NCBI RefSeq assembly: GCF_000819685.1
Contig: NZ_CDBR01000053.1
Span: 62,001-126,000 of the forward strand
DNA length: 64,000 bases
Direction: 5' to 3'
Source: Aeromonas allosaccharophila
GTDB taxonomy: Bacteria; Pseudomonadota; Gammaproteobacteria; Enterobacterales; Aeromonadaceae
Part shown: positions 36,252 through 44,449 of the stretch, in pieces
How positions within the stretch are numbered: position 1 is the first letter of the stretch
Layout: the number at the start of each line of letters is the position of its first letter
Notes under the pieces: generated by a model
Database searches by the model: none
What the model was told of the DNA's origin: nothing
Seen by the model: the letters and a program-made list of their open reading frames with translations, nothing else
Position numbers and translations under genes: made by a program

Positions 36252-37485
36252 AGAAGGCAAAGTAGTAGCAGAAGCGGCGGGTCAGGTTGAAGAACTGCCG
36301 TTGTCCCTCATCCAGCTCATCCTGTTTGATAAAGGAGGTGATAGTGCGCTCGTCTTCCCGCAGATCGATCATGGCCACCCCTTCGGGCCGCTGGGCCTTG
36401 ATATAGGGCAGGATCTTCGGTTTGAGGGGCATGGTGGGCTCGGTGGAGAGCACCAGCGCGATGCTCTCGTCGGAGAGTTTCACCAGCGATCCCGGCGGAT
36501 AGACCCCCAGCACCTTGACCAACAACTTGACCAGATTCTGGTCGAATTTCTTCTGGGATAACTTGTAGAGCTGACTGATGGCCTGACTCGGCGCGGCCGG
36601 GTTGCCGCTATTGCGGGGATGGAGCAGCTCGTCGTAGAAGTCGACCAGCCCGATCAACCGAGCCAGCGGCGGGATCTCCCCGCCCTTGATCCCGAGCGGA
36701 TAACCGCTGCCATCGAGTCGCTCGTGGTGCAGATGGGCGACCTGACGGATTTTCGGCTCAAAGGCGTTGAGCTGGGTCAGCATCTCCAGCCCGTACTGGG
36801 GATGCATATTGAGGAAGTTCTGCTCGGCCTTGCTGAGATCGCCGCGTTTCTGGGTGATCTGACTCGGGATTTTCAGCTCGCCGATGTCGTGGATAAGTCC
36901 CGCAAGCCCGGCCTCCTCCAGTTCGATGGGGTTCATCCCCAGCTCGCGCGCCATCAGCATGGCGATAAAGGCAACGTTGAGACTGTGCTGCAGCAAGATG
37001 TCGGTGTGGGGGCTGCGAATAAGGTGCAGTCCGAGGGGTCCTTCGTGCTGACTGAGGGTGAAAGCGGCATTGCGGACGATCTGGGCGGTGTTGGCCAGCC
37101 CTTCATCCGGTTTGAGATTGAGCGCCCCGAGCGCATCGCGCAGATCGCTCATGGACTGGCCAAAGGCTTTGTCGGCGGCGCGCATGGAGCGGCGAAAGGC
37201 TTTCTCATCAAAAGAGGGTGGGCCCGAGGCAATCAGCTCTTCCAACTCGTCAAGATCGGGCCCTGCATCGGGAATATCACCGCGCAGCAGCGGCTCGATG
37301 GGTAGATCGCTCTTGTCGGGGTCGACCATCAGCAGGGTGAGATCAAGGTGACGGATAATGTCGAGCTGCTGCTGATCCTTGATCTTGAAGGTATTGAACA
37401 TAAAAGGGTGGTTAGTCCATCCCGTGGGGAGATGGATATAGTGGCCTACTCTCAACTGCTCTATGGAAGCCTGGATCAGTGCCAT
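36250..37485 (-). CDS. HD-GYP domain cyclic-di-GMP phosphodiesterase with DUF3391
   Basis: 411 residues. The N-terminal DUF3391-like part (about 1-130) is followed by an HD-GYP domain with HSLN, LIHDIGELKIP (HD at 199-200) and HHERLDGSGYP at 253-263, so the metal and GYP motifs are intact and catalysis is expected. It hydrolyses c-di-GMP to pGpG or GMP, favouring motility over biofilm. The C-terminal 70 residues are a family-typical tail. It is transcribed alone, divergent from eptA. Confidence 0.9.
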   Translation of the reverse strand: MALIQASIEQLRVGHYIHLPTGWTNHPFMFNTFKIKDQQQLDIIRHLDLTLLMVDPDKSDLPIEPLLRGDIPDAGPDLDELEELIASGPPSFDEKAFRRSMRAADKAFGQSMSDLRDALGALNLKPDEGLANTAQIVRNAAFTLSQHEGPLGLHLIRSPHTDILLQHSLNVAFIAMLMARELGMNPIELEEAGLAGLIHDIGELKIPSQITQKRGDLSKAEQNFLNMHPQYGLEMLTQLNAFEPKIRQVAHLHHERLDGSGYPLGIKGGEIPPLARLIGLVDFYDELLHPRNSGNPAAPSQAISQLYKLSQKKFDQNLVKLLVKVLGVYPPGSLVKLSDESIALVLSTEPTMPLKPKILPYIKAQRPEGVAMIDLREDERTITSFIKQDELDEGQRQFFNLTRRFCYYFAF

Positions 37486-37617
37486 CGGTTAACCTGCATT
37501 TCGTGAATGCCTACTCAACAAGCTAGCAAAATCCGATGGATAGACAACTAAAAATCCATTTCGGGACCGCGGAGCACCCCGTGCTGTGATGGGGCGCACG
37601 AGCCCCCTGCTTTCCCT

Positions 37618-37634
37618 CTTAATTCGCTCTTAAG
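37618..37634 (+). promoter_or_regulatory. PmrA box upstream of eptA
   Basis: CTTAAT (37618-37623), five bases, CTTAAG (37629-37634) fits the PmrA direct repeat YTTAAK-N5-YTTAAK exactly. It is about 80 bases upstream of the eptA ATG, and a weak -10-like TACGCT follows at 37645-37650. This implies induction by the PmrAB two-component system under iron, low pH or polymyxin stress. Confidence 0.75.
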
Positions 37635-37714
37635 TTTTACTTCCTACGCTGGCTCCATCGTTTTGTTGGCTTGACCGGCCCCTTGCGCTGCTGGCAGGTA
37701 TGTAGGAGTTGTTT

Positions 37715-39331
37715 ATGCGAGTAACCTTCGGTGTACTGCAGACCAATCTATTACTGGTGCTTTTTTTTGCCCTGGTACTGAACTGGCCGATCTTTTTGCA
37801 TTTTTATACGGTGCTCAGCGCCCTGACCCATGTCAAAGCCGGATTTGCCATCTCGATCCCGCTGGTGCTGAGCGCGGCGCTCAATGCCGTGTTTATTCCC
37901 TTCACGTTCCGGTTTGTGCTCAAGCCCTTTTTTACCGTGCTCATTCTGACTGGCTCCATCGTCAGCTACGCCATGCTCAAATACGGCGTCATCTTTGATG
38001 CCGGCATGATCCAGAACATAGTGGAGACCAACAGTGGTGAGGCGGGGGCCTATTTGAATGGCTCGGTTGCGCTCTGGTTTATGCTGACCGGGCTGTTGCC
38101 TGTTCTGGTGCTCTGGTCACTGCGGATCCGCTATCCGGCTCGCTGGTATCAGGGGTTGGCGTTGCGGGCTGGTGCACTGGCTATCTCTCTGCTGTTTATC
38201 GGGGGCGTCGCGTCACTTTACTATCAGGATTACGCTTCGGTCGGGCGCAACAACAAGTCGCTGGCCAAAGAGATTGTGCCTGCCAACTATGTGCACGGCC
38301 TCTACAAATATGGGCGGGATGTGCTGTTTGCCACGCCGATCCCCTACCAGCACTTGGGAACCGATGCCAAGGTGGTGGCACGGGGAAGCAAGCCGACTTT
38401 GATGTTCCTGGTGGTGGGGGAGACGGCGCGCAGCCAGAACTACTCCCTTAACGGGTATGGCAAGGCGACCAACAGCTTTACGGCAAAAGAGCAGGGAGTG
38501 GTGTCGTTCAGGAATGTGCGCTCTTGCGGTACAGCAACAGCCGTTTCGGTGCCCTGCATGTTCTCCAACCTCACGCGCCGTGGCTACGATGACCAGCTTG
38601 CCAGCTCCCGTGACGGCCTGCTCGATGTGCTGCAACATGCCGGAGTCTCGGTATTGTGGAAAGAGAACGATGGCGGCTGCAAAGGGGTGTGCCGCAATGT
38701 GCCGACCATCGAGATCCTTCCCAAATCCTATCCTGCGCTCTGTCAGGGGGAGTCTTGCTATGACGAGGTGCTGCTGGAGGGGCTGGATCAACAGATTGCA
38801 GGCATGAAGGGCAACAAGCTGGTGGCCTTTCATCTGATGGGCAGCCATGGCCCGACCTATTTCCGTCGTTACCCTGCCAGCGAGCGCGTCTTTATGCCGG
38901 ACTGCCCGCGTAGCGACATTGAAAACTGCAGCAACGAAGAGCTGGTCAACACCTATGACAACACCATCCGCTACACCGATAAGGTGGTGGGACTGCTGAT
39001 AGACAAGCTCAAGTCGCTGGAGAGCCAGTACGATGTGGGGCTGGTCTATCTCTCCGATCACGGCGAATCCCTTGGGGCCATGGGGCTCTATCTGCACGGC
39101 ACGCCCTACAAGTTTGCGCCGGATGATCAGACCCGGGTGCCGCTGCTGACCTGGTTCTCGCCTCAGTTACAGGCCGATCGCCAGCTGGATATGGGTTGCC
39201 TGGCAGCGGAGGCGAGCAGTCAGCGTTTCTCCCATGACAACCTCTTTCACTCCATGCTGGGGATCATGGATGTGCAGACGAGTGTTTACGACAACAAGCT
39301 GGATCTGTTCAAGCCATGTCGGGCGGGCTAA
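37715..39331 (+). CDS. eptA: Lipid A phosphoethanolamine transferase (EptA, MCR-3-like)
   Basis: 538 residues. Five N-terminal membrane segments (to about residue 170) are followed by a periplasmic sulfatase-fold domain. Zinc and catalytic residues are in VVGETAR (E236), CGTATAVSVPCMFS (nucleophile T275 by alignment with MCR-1 T285) and SDHGES (D448, H449). Paired cysteines, CKGVC and CYDEV among them, form the family disulfides. It adds phosphoethanolamine to lipid A and lowers binding of polymyxins. From memory the catalytic half is close to plasmid MCR-3, whose source is thought to be Aeromonas. ATG at 37715 follows TAGGAG. Confidence 0.92.
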   Translation: MRVTFGVLQTNLLLVLFFALVLNWPIFLHFYTVLSALTHVKAGFAISIPLVLSAALNAVFIPFTFRFVLKPFFTVLILTGSIVSYAMLKYGVIFDAGMIQNIVETNSGEAGAYLNGSVALWFMLTGLLPVLVLWSLRIRYPARWYQGLALRAGALAISLLFIGGVASLYYQDYASVGRNNKSLAKEIVPANYVHGLYKYGRDVLFATPIPYQHLGTDAKVVARGSKPTLMFLVVGETARSQNYSLNGYGKATNSFTAKEQGVVSFRNVRSCGTATAVSVPCMFSNLTRRGYDDQLASSRDGLLDVLQHAGVSVLWKENDGGCKGVCRNVPTIEILPKSYPALCQGESCYDEVLLEGLDQQIAGMKGNKLVAFHLMGSHGPTYFRRYPASERVFMPDCPRSDIENCSNEELVNTYDNTIRYTDKVVGLLIDKLKSLESQYDVGLVYLSDHGESLGAMGLYLHGTPYKFAPDDQTRVPLLTWFSPQLQADRQLDMGCLAAEASSQRFSHDNLFHSMLGIMDVQTSVYDNKLDLFKPCRAG

Positions 39332-39353
39332 ACCGCTAGCAAGCACACAATAG

Positions 39354-39380
39354 AAAACGGCAGCCAGTGGCTGCCGTTTT
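39354..39380. terminator. Bidirectional terminator between eptA and nagC
   Basis: AAAACGGCAGCC and GGCTGCCGTTTT around AGT. It serves both convergent genes. Confidence 0.92.
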
Positions 39381-39402
39381 GTTATCTCGCAAGATCAGTG
39401 TC

Positions 39403-40617
39403 TTACTTCTGCTCCATGATGATCTGTAGCAGATCTCCCTCCAACAGGGCGCGCTTGACCAGCGCAAAGCCGCCATAGGTCGGCTGGTTCTGGAAGCGGG
39501 CTTTCACGATGGGCAGGCCACGGTGGAAGCTCGGCAGGGATTGATGCTCGACGCAGCGACGGATGGCCGGGAAGAGGATCTCTTCGGCGGCGGTGATTTC
39601 GCCGGCGATCAGCACCTTCTGCGGGTTGAACAGGTTGACCGTGATGGCCACGGCTCGTCCCAGATGCTCACCCACGTTCTCGATGACACTGCGGGCCAGT
39701 TCATCGCCTGCCAGCGCAGCCTTGCACACCTCCTGAATGGTGATGTGCTTCTCTTGCAGCGCGCTCTGGTGACCGCGGCTGATGAGCTCCTTCACCTTGT
39801 CGATGATCGCTTCGTTGGAGGCGATGGTCTCGAGGCAGCCGAAGTTGCCACAGTGGCAGCGCTTGCCGAGCGGCTCGACCTGGATATGGCCGATCTCGCC
39901 GACGTTGCGGTTCTGACCGAGGAACACCTGACCCTTGGTGATGATCCCCGAGCCCGTCCCCTGGTGGACACTCACCAGAATGGAGTCCATGCAGTCGCGG
40001 GACTCTCCGAAGAAGTGTTCGGCCAGCGCCAGCGAGCGGGTGTCGTTGCCCACGTAGCAGGGGAGGTTGAAGTGGTTCTCAAGCAGCTTCGCCAGTCCCA
40101 GATTGCGGATCTGGTACTTGGGGGTGTAGATGACCATGCCGGATTCCGGGTTAACCAGACCCGGCATGGTCAGCGCGATGCTGATCAGGTTGCGGCTGCG
40201 TTCGCGGTTGGCATCGATAAAGGCGCCAATCTCCCGCAGCAGCATGTCGACCACGGGTTGCTGGTCGATCTCGGTCACCTGAGTGACGTGCTGGTCGAGC
40301 TCCTTGCCATCGAGGTCATAGAGACTCAGTTGCAGGTAGCCACGGCCCAGCTTGGCAGAGACAAACTGAAAGCGTTGTTTGATGGTGGTCAACGAGATGG
40401 CCCGCCGCCCGCCGGTAGAGGCTTGCGGTGAGGTCTCCTTGATCAGGCCATGCTCGATCAGTTGCCGGGTTATCTTGGTCACGCTGGCCGGGGCCAGCTG
40501 ACTCAACTCGGCAATCTTGACCCGGGAGATGGGGCCTTGCAGGTCAATGAGCCGATATACGGCGGCACTGTTCACCTGCTTGATAAGATCTACGTTTGCT
40601 ATTTGTCCGCCAGTCAT
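39403..40617 (-). CDS. nagC: N-acetylglucosamine repressor NagC
   Basis: 404 residues, ROK family (E. coli NagC: 406). The N-terminal winged helix contains AELSQLAPASVTKITRQLIE, and the sugar-kinase-like core shows VGNDTRSLALAEH, VHQGTGSGII and the zinc motif GEIGHIQVEPLGKRCHCGNF. GlcNAc-6-phosphate releases it from DNA. The start MTGGQIANVDLIKQ at 40617 aligns with E. coli; a longer frame is open but unsupported. It follows nagA by four bases. Two candidate operators lie between nagB and nagE. Confidence 0.95.
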   Translation of the reverse strand: MTGGQIANVDLIKQVNSAAVYRLIDLQGPISRVKIAELSQLAPASVTKITRQLIEHGLIKETSPQASTGGRRAISLTTIKQRFQFVSAKLGRGYLQLSLYDLDGKELDQHVTQVTEIDQQPVVDMLLREIGAFIDANRERSRNLISIALTMPGLVNPESGMVIYTPKYQIRNLGLAKLLENHFNLPCYVGNDTRSLALAEHFFGESRDCMDSILVSVHQGTGSGIITKGQVFLGQNRNVGEIGHIQVEPLGKRCHCGNFGCLETIASNEAIIDKVKELISRGHQSALQEKHITIQEVCKAALAGDELARSVIENVGEHLGRAVAITVNLFNPQKVLIAGEITAAEEILFPAIRRCVEHQSLPSFHRGLPIVKARFQNQPTYGGFALVKRALLEGDLLQIIMEQK

Positions 40618-40621
40618 GATG

Positions 40622-41767
40622 TCACTGTTGTGTGTAGTGTCCGTTAACCACGGTCCCACGGACCGTGAAGTCCTGATCGAAGACAGTGAGGTTGGCTACT
40701 TTACCGACCTGGATACTACCGAGACGTGAGTCCCATCCAATGGCGCGAGCGGGGTAGAGGCTGGCCATTCTCAGTGCTTCATCGAGCGGTAATCCGACCT
40801 GCTTGACCAGATTTTCCACCCCCTCAATCATGGTGAGGGAGGAACCGCCGAGTGTACCATTCTCGTCGACACACTGACCATCGCGTAAAAAGACGGTGGT
40901 GCCACAAAAATCAAATTTCTCAAAGCCTTCCGGCGCACCGGCAGCGGCGGTGGCGTCGGTGACCAGCACCAGTCGCTCACCCAGCACCTTGTGTGCCAGT
41001 CGTACGTTGGCCCAGTGAACGTGGTGACCATCGACGATGATGCCGGCATAGACATCCTTGCGGTCATAGATGGCACCCACCACGCCTGGCTCACGACCGT
41101 TGAGGGTCGGGGTCATGGCGTTGTAGAGGTGGGTCGCAAAGCGGATCCCATTATCGAATCCGGCCATCGCCTGATCGTAACTGGCGGCAGTGTGACCGGC
41201 CGAGACCAGAATGCCCGCGTCCACCAGACGGCGGATATGGGCTGGCTCGTTGCGCTCCGGCGCTAGGGTGATCTTGGTGATGGCATCCGCGTTGGCGCAG
41301 AAGAAGTCGATCATCTCGTCCGCTGGCTGGCGAATTTGCGCGGCAGGGTGGATCCCCTTGCGCTTGAGGTTGGTGTAGGGCCCTTCCAGATGGACGCCCA
41401 GCACCTCGTTGGGGTTGGCCGCCATGTAGTCGCGGGTGACCGCAACGGCCTGCTTCATGTCGGCATCCGGACTGGTGATCAGGGTCGGCAGGAAGCTGGT
41501 GGTACCGGATTTGAGGTTGGCGGCCTGCATGGTCGCCAGGGTCTCGGTGGTGATGTCGGTGTTGAACATCACCCCGCCACAGCCGTTGAGCTGCACGTCG
41601 ATAAAACCGGCGGTCAGGTTGGCGCCCTTGAGGTCAATCTGCTCGATGCCCGCTGGCAGCTCGGCCAGGTGAGAGATGGCGACAATCTTGTCGCCCTCGA
41701 CAAGCACCCCGTAGCCGGTCAGCACGCAGCTGCCGGTGTAGAGGGTGCAGTTGGTCAATGCGTACAT
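40622..41767 (-). CDS. nagA: N-acetylglucosamine-6-phosphate deacetylase
   Basis: 381 residues of the amidohydrolase superfamily, as in E. coli (382). [53 protein letters not shown] (here [18 protein letters not shown]) and [11 protein letters not shown] hold the metal ligands and catalytic Asp. It yields glucosamine-6-phosphate and acetate. Middle gene of nagBAC: nine bases behind nagB and four before nagC. Confidence 0.96.
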   Translation of the reverse strand: MYALTNCTLYTGSCVLTGYGVLVEGDKIVAISHLAELPAGIEQIDLKGANLTAGFIDVQLNGCGGVMFNTDITTETLATMQAANLKSGTTSFLPTLITSPDADMKQAVAVTRDYMAANPNEVLGVHLEGPYTNLKRKGIHPAAQIRQPADEMIDFFCANADAITKITLAPERNEPAHIRRLVDAGILVSAGHTAASYDQAMAGFDNGIRFATHLYNAMTPTLNGREPGVVGAIYDRKDVYAGIIVDGHHVHWANVRLAHKVLGERLVLVTDATAAAGAPEGFEKFDFCGTTVFLRDGQCVDENGTLGGSSLTMIEGVENLVKQVGLPLDEALRMASLYPARAIGWDSRLGSIQVGKVANLTVFDQDFTVRGTVVNGHYTQQ

Positions 41768-41776
41768 GACGACTCC

Positions 41777-42577
41777 TTACAGACGGCCGATATTGGCGGC
41801 TTCCAGCTGCTGGAAGTAGCGGACGGTCTTGACCTTGAGCTCCATGGTGGAGGGCTCGTCGCACACCATCATTCCCTTCGGATGCAGTTGCAGGGTGGAG
41901 ATGGTCCACATGTGGTTGACACTGCCTTCCACGGCGGCTTGCAGGGCCAGTGCCTTGCTGTGACCGGTCACCAGGATCATGATCTCTTCGGCATCCATCA
42001 AGGTGCCGACACCCACGGTCAGCGCCAGCTTGGGCACCTGCTCCATGTCGCCGCCAAAGAAGCGGGAGTTGGCGATGCGGGTATCTTCGGTCAGGGTCTT
42101 GACCCGGGTGCGGGAGGAGAGGGAAGAGGCCGGCTCGTTGAATGCGATGTGGCCGTCGTTACCCACGCCACCCATGAACAGGTGGATCTTGCCGTAGGAC
42201 TTGATCTTCTCTTCGTAGCGCTTGCACTCGGCCACCAGATCGTCGGCATTGCCGTTGAGGATGTTGATGTTCTCGGGGCGAATGTCGATGTGACAGAAGA
42301 AGTTGTTGTGCATGAAGCTGTGGTAGCTCTCCGGGTGATCTTCCGGCAGGCCGACGTACTCGTCCATGTTGAAGGTGACCACGTTCTGGAAGCTCACTTC
42401 ACCGGCTTTGTGCAACTCGATCAGGCGCTTGTAGGTGTTGAGCGGAGTACCACCGGTAGGCAGACCCAGTACGAAGGGGCGATCCGCCGTCGGCTTGAAC
42501 GCGTTGATGCGGTCAACGATGTAACGGGCAGACCAGAGGCCTACTTGGCTGGCAGATTTCAACGGGATCAGGCGCAT
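41777..42577 (-). CDS. nagB: Glucosamine-6-phosphate deaminase
   Basis: 266 residues, the exact length of E. coli Nag[24 protein letters not shown], the catalytic HHIDI-type loop [14 protein letters not shown] and [14 protein letters not shown] are conserved. It converts glucosamine-6-phosphate into fructose-6-phosphate and ammonia. The ATG at 42577 is chosen by alignment, with GGTATC upstream as a poor ribosome site. First gene of the nagBAC transcript. Confidence 0.97.
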   Translation of the reverse strand: MRLIPLKSASQVGLWSARYIVDRINAFKPTADRPFVLGLPTGGTPLNTYKRLIELHKAGEVSFQNVVTFNMDEYVGLPEDHPESYHSFMHNNFFCHIDIRPENINILNGNADDLVAECKRYEEKIKSYGKIHLFMGGVGNDGHIAFNEPASSLSSRTRVKTLTEDTRIANSRFFGGDMEQVPKLALTVGVGTLMDAEEIMILVTGHSKALALQAAVEGSVNHMWTISTLQLHPKGMMVCDEPSTMELKVKTVRYFQQLEAANIGRL

Positions 42578-42642
42578 GATGGATACCTCTGTTTCGGGTT
42601 GCGACCGGGTTGGCGGTGGCAATTGGCTAAGACGGATTCAAG

Positions 42643-42663
42643 TTGTTTTATAGCGTAAATAAA
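42643..42663. promoter_or_regulatory. NagC-like operator on the nagB side
   Basis: An AT-rich 21-base imperfect inverted repeat centred at 42653, TTGTTTTATA on the left and CGTAAATAAA on the right. It lies about 76 bases from the nagB start. Confidence 0.55.
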
Positions 42664-42705
42664 GATTGCGAACTAAGCCACATCTATCCACCACCTTTAT
42701 CTTGT

Positions 42706-42727
42706 TTGGGTGATAACGATCACGATT
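42706..42727. promoter_or_regulatory. CRP site in the nag control region
   Basis: GTGA-TAACGA-TCAC at 42710-42723 keeps the whole core of the CRP consensus (TGTGA-N6-TCACA). Its centre is about 60 bases upstream of the predicted nagE start, class I geometry. Confidence 0.7.
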
Positions 42728-42736
42728 ATTGGTTTA

Positions 42737-42757
42737 TTAATTTGCGCAGCGAAATAA
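42737..42757. promoter_or_regulatory. NagC-like operator on the nagE side
   Basis: A 21-base inverted repeat centred at 42747, TTAATTTGCG and AGCGAAATAA around one C (7 of 10 symmetric positions). It overlaps the predicted nagE -35 box and lies 94 bases from the other operator. Confidence 0.6.
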
Positions 42758-42769
42758 AAGCCCTAGACT
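42742..42769 (+). promoter_or_regulatory. Predicted nagE promoter
   Basis: TTGCGC (42742-42747), N16, TAGACT (42764-42769). Its -35 box lies inside the NagC-like operator and the CRP site is properly spaced upstream. Confidence 0.6.
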
Positions 42770-42850
42770 GCCAATCAAGCCTTGATGGCTTATGCGTCAA
42801 ACGTGATAAGCACTTAATTTCTAGAAAAACATTAACTAAGGAGAGGAACC

Positions 42851-44329
42851 GTGAACATTCTCGGTTATTTGCAAAAGATCGGCCGTGCCCTGATGGTGCC
42901 GGTAGCGGTATTGCCTGCCGCAGCGATCCTGATGGGGGTTGGCTACTGGATTGACCCGAATGGTTGGGGTGGTGACAGCGCGCTGGCTGCCTTCCTGATT
43001 AAGGCGGGTGCAGCCATTATCGATAACATGTCCGTACTGTTCGCAGTCGGTGTCGCTTACGGTATGTCCAAGGATAAAGACGGTTCTGCTGCCCTGGCAG
43101 GTCTGGTCGGCTTCCTGGTTGTTACCACCCTGCTGAGCCCGGGTGCTGTGGCCCAGATCAAGAGCATCCCGGTGGATCAGGTTCCTGCCGCGTTTGCCAA
43201 GATCAGCAACCAGTTCGTCGGTATCCTGTGTGGTGTTATCGCCGCTGAGCTGTACAACCGCTTCAGCAGCGTCGAACTGCACAAGGCACTCTCCTTCTTC
43301 TCCGGTCGTCGTCTGGTACCGATCGTAACTTCCGTCGTGATGATCGTCGTCTCCTTCATCCTGATGGCGGTATGGCCGGCAATCTACGGTGGTCTGGTCT
43401 CCTTCGGTGAATCCATCGTGAGCCTGGGTTCCACTGGCGCCGGTATCTACGCCTTCTTCAACCGTCTGCTGATCCCGATTGGTCTGCACCACGCCCTGAA
43501 CTCCGTGTTCTGGTTCAACGTGGCCGGTATCAACGACATCCCGAACTTCCTGGGTGGTCAGGTTACCATCGATGCCGCGCTGGCCGCTGGCAAGAGCCTG
43601 GATCAGGTGAAAGGCGTGGTCGGTATGTACCAGGCTGGCTTCTTCCCCATCATGATGTTCGGTCTGCCGGGTGCCGCTCTGGCCATCTACCACTCCGCCA
43701 AGAAAGAGAACAAAGAGAAAGTTGCTTCCATCATGATCGCAGCTGCCTTTGCCTCCTTCTTCACCGGTGTAACCGAGCCGCTCGAGTTCTCCTTCATGTT
43801 CGTGGCGCCGGTACTGTATGTCATCCACGCCGTACTGACCGGTATCTCCGTGTTCATCGCGGCCTCTATGCACTGGATGGCTGGTTTCGGCTTCAGTGCC
43901 GGCCTGGTGGATATGGTGCTCTCCAGCCGTAACCCGCTGGCGACCAACTGGTACATGCTGATTGCTCAGGGTCTGGTGTTCTTCGGCCTCTACTACGTGG
44001 TGTTCCGCGCAGTGATTGCCAAGCTGAACCTGAAAACCCCGGGTCGTGAGGAAGATGAGGACACAGCTCCGGCTGTCGCCCAATCTACCAACCGTACCGA
44101 GCTGGCCAAGCAATACCTGGAAGTGCTGGGTGGTCAAGAGAACCTGGTCTCCATCGATGCCTGCATCACCCGTCTGCGTCTGACTCTGAAAGACCGCAGC
44201 GTCGTCGATGAGCGCAAGCTGAAAGCCCTGGGTGCGGCCGGTGTGGTCAAACTCGGTGAGCAGAACCTGCAGGTGATTCTGGGCCCCTTGGCCGAAATCA
44301 TCGCCGGTGAGATGAAAGCCCTGCGTTAA
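42851..44329 (+). CDS. nagE: PTS N-acetylglucosamine transporter, EIICB
   Basis: 492 residues. The EIIC channel (about 1-370) has eight or more membrane segments and conserved GVAYGMSKDKDGSAALAG, GLHHALNSVFWF and TGVTEPLEFSFMF. A linker leads to an EIIB domain (about 410-492) with the phosphorylated cysteine C438 in DACITRLRLTLKD. E. coli NagE has a third, EIIA, domain (648 residues) that is missing here, so a separate EIIA such as Crr must donate the phosphate. It imports GlcNAc as its 6-phosphate. AAGGAGAGGAACC precedes the GTG-like region; the ATG-equivalent start is GTG at 42851. Confidence 0.95.
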   Translation: MNILGYLQKIGRALMVPVAVLPAAAILMGVGYWIDPNGWGGDSALAAFLIKAGAAIIDNMSVLFAVGVAYGMSKDKDGSAALAGLVGFLVVTTLLSPGAVAQIKSIPVDQVPAAFAKISNQFVGILCGVIAAELYNRFSSVELHKALSFFSGRRLVPIVTSVVMIVVSFILMAVWPAIYGGLVSFGESIVSLGSTGAGIYAFFNRLLIPIGLHHALNSVFWFNVAGINDIPNFLGGQVTIDAALAAGKSLDQVKGVVGMYQAGFFPIMMFGLPGAALAIYHSAKKENKEKVASIMIAAAFASFFTGVTEPLEFSFMFVAPVLYVIHAVLTGISVFIAASMHWMAGFGFSAGLVDMVLSSRNPLATNWYMLIAQGLVFFGLYYVVFRAVIAKLNLKTPGREEDEDTAPAVAQSTNRTELAKQYLEVLGGQENLVSIDACITRLRLTLKDRSVVDERKLKALGAAGVVKLGEQNLQVILGPLAEIIAGEMKALR

Positions 44330-44377
44330 TCGAGCACTCGCTCACCTCAAGTCTAAGTCCATTGTTGACATAACTAA

Positions 44378-44396
44378 GGGCCCCGCTCCGGGGCCC
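44378..44396. repeat. GC-rich hairpin between nagE and the chitobiase gene
   Basis: GGGCCCCG and CGGGGCCC around CTC. Only A-rich sequence follows on the plus strand, so it is not a standard terminator; partial termination or mRNA protection is possible. Confidence 0.5.
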
Positions 44397-44449
44397 AATA
44401 TAAAAAAGCCAAGAAAATCCAACCTTTACTTCAAATGAGAGCAGCAGTT

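Noticed and set aside
44365..44404. TTGACA and TATAAA upstream of the chitobiase gene as a promoter
   Set aside because: The two boxes are 28 bases apart, too far for a sigma-70 promoter.
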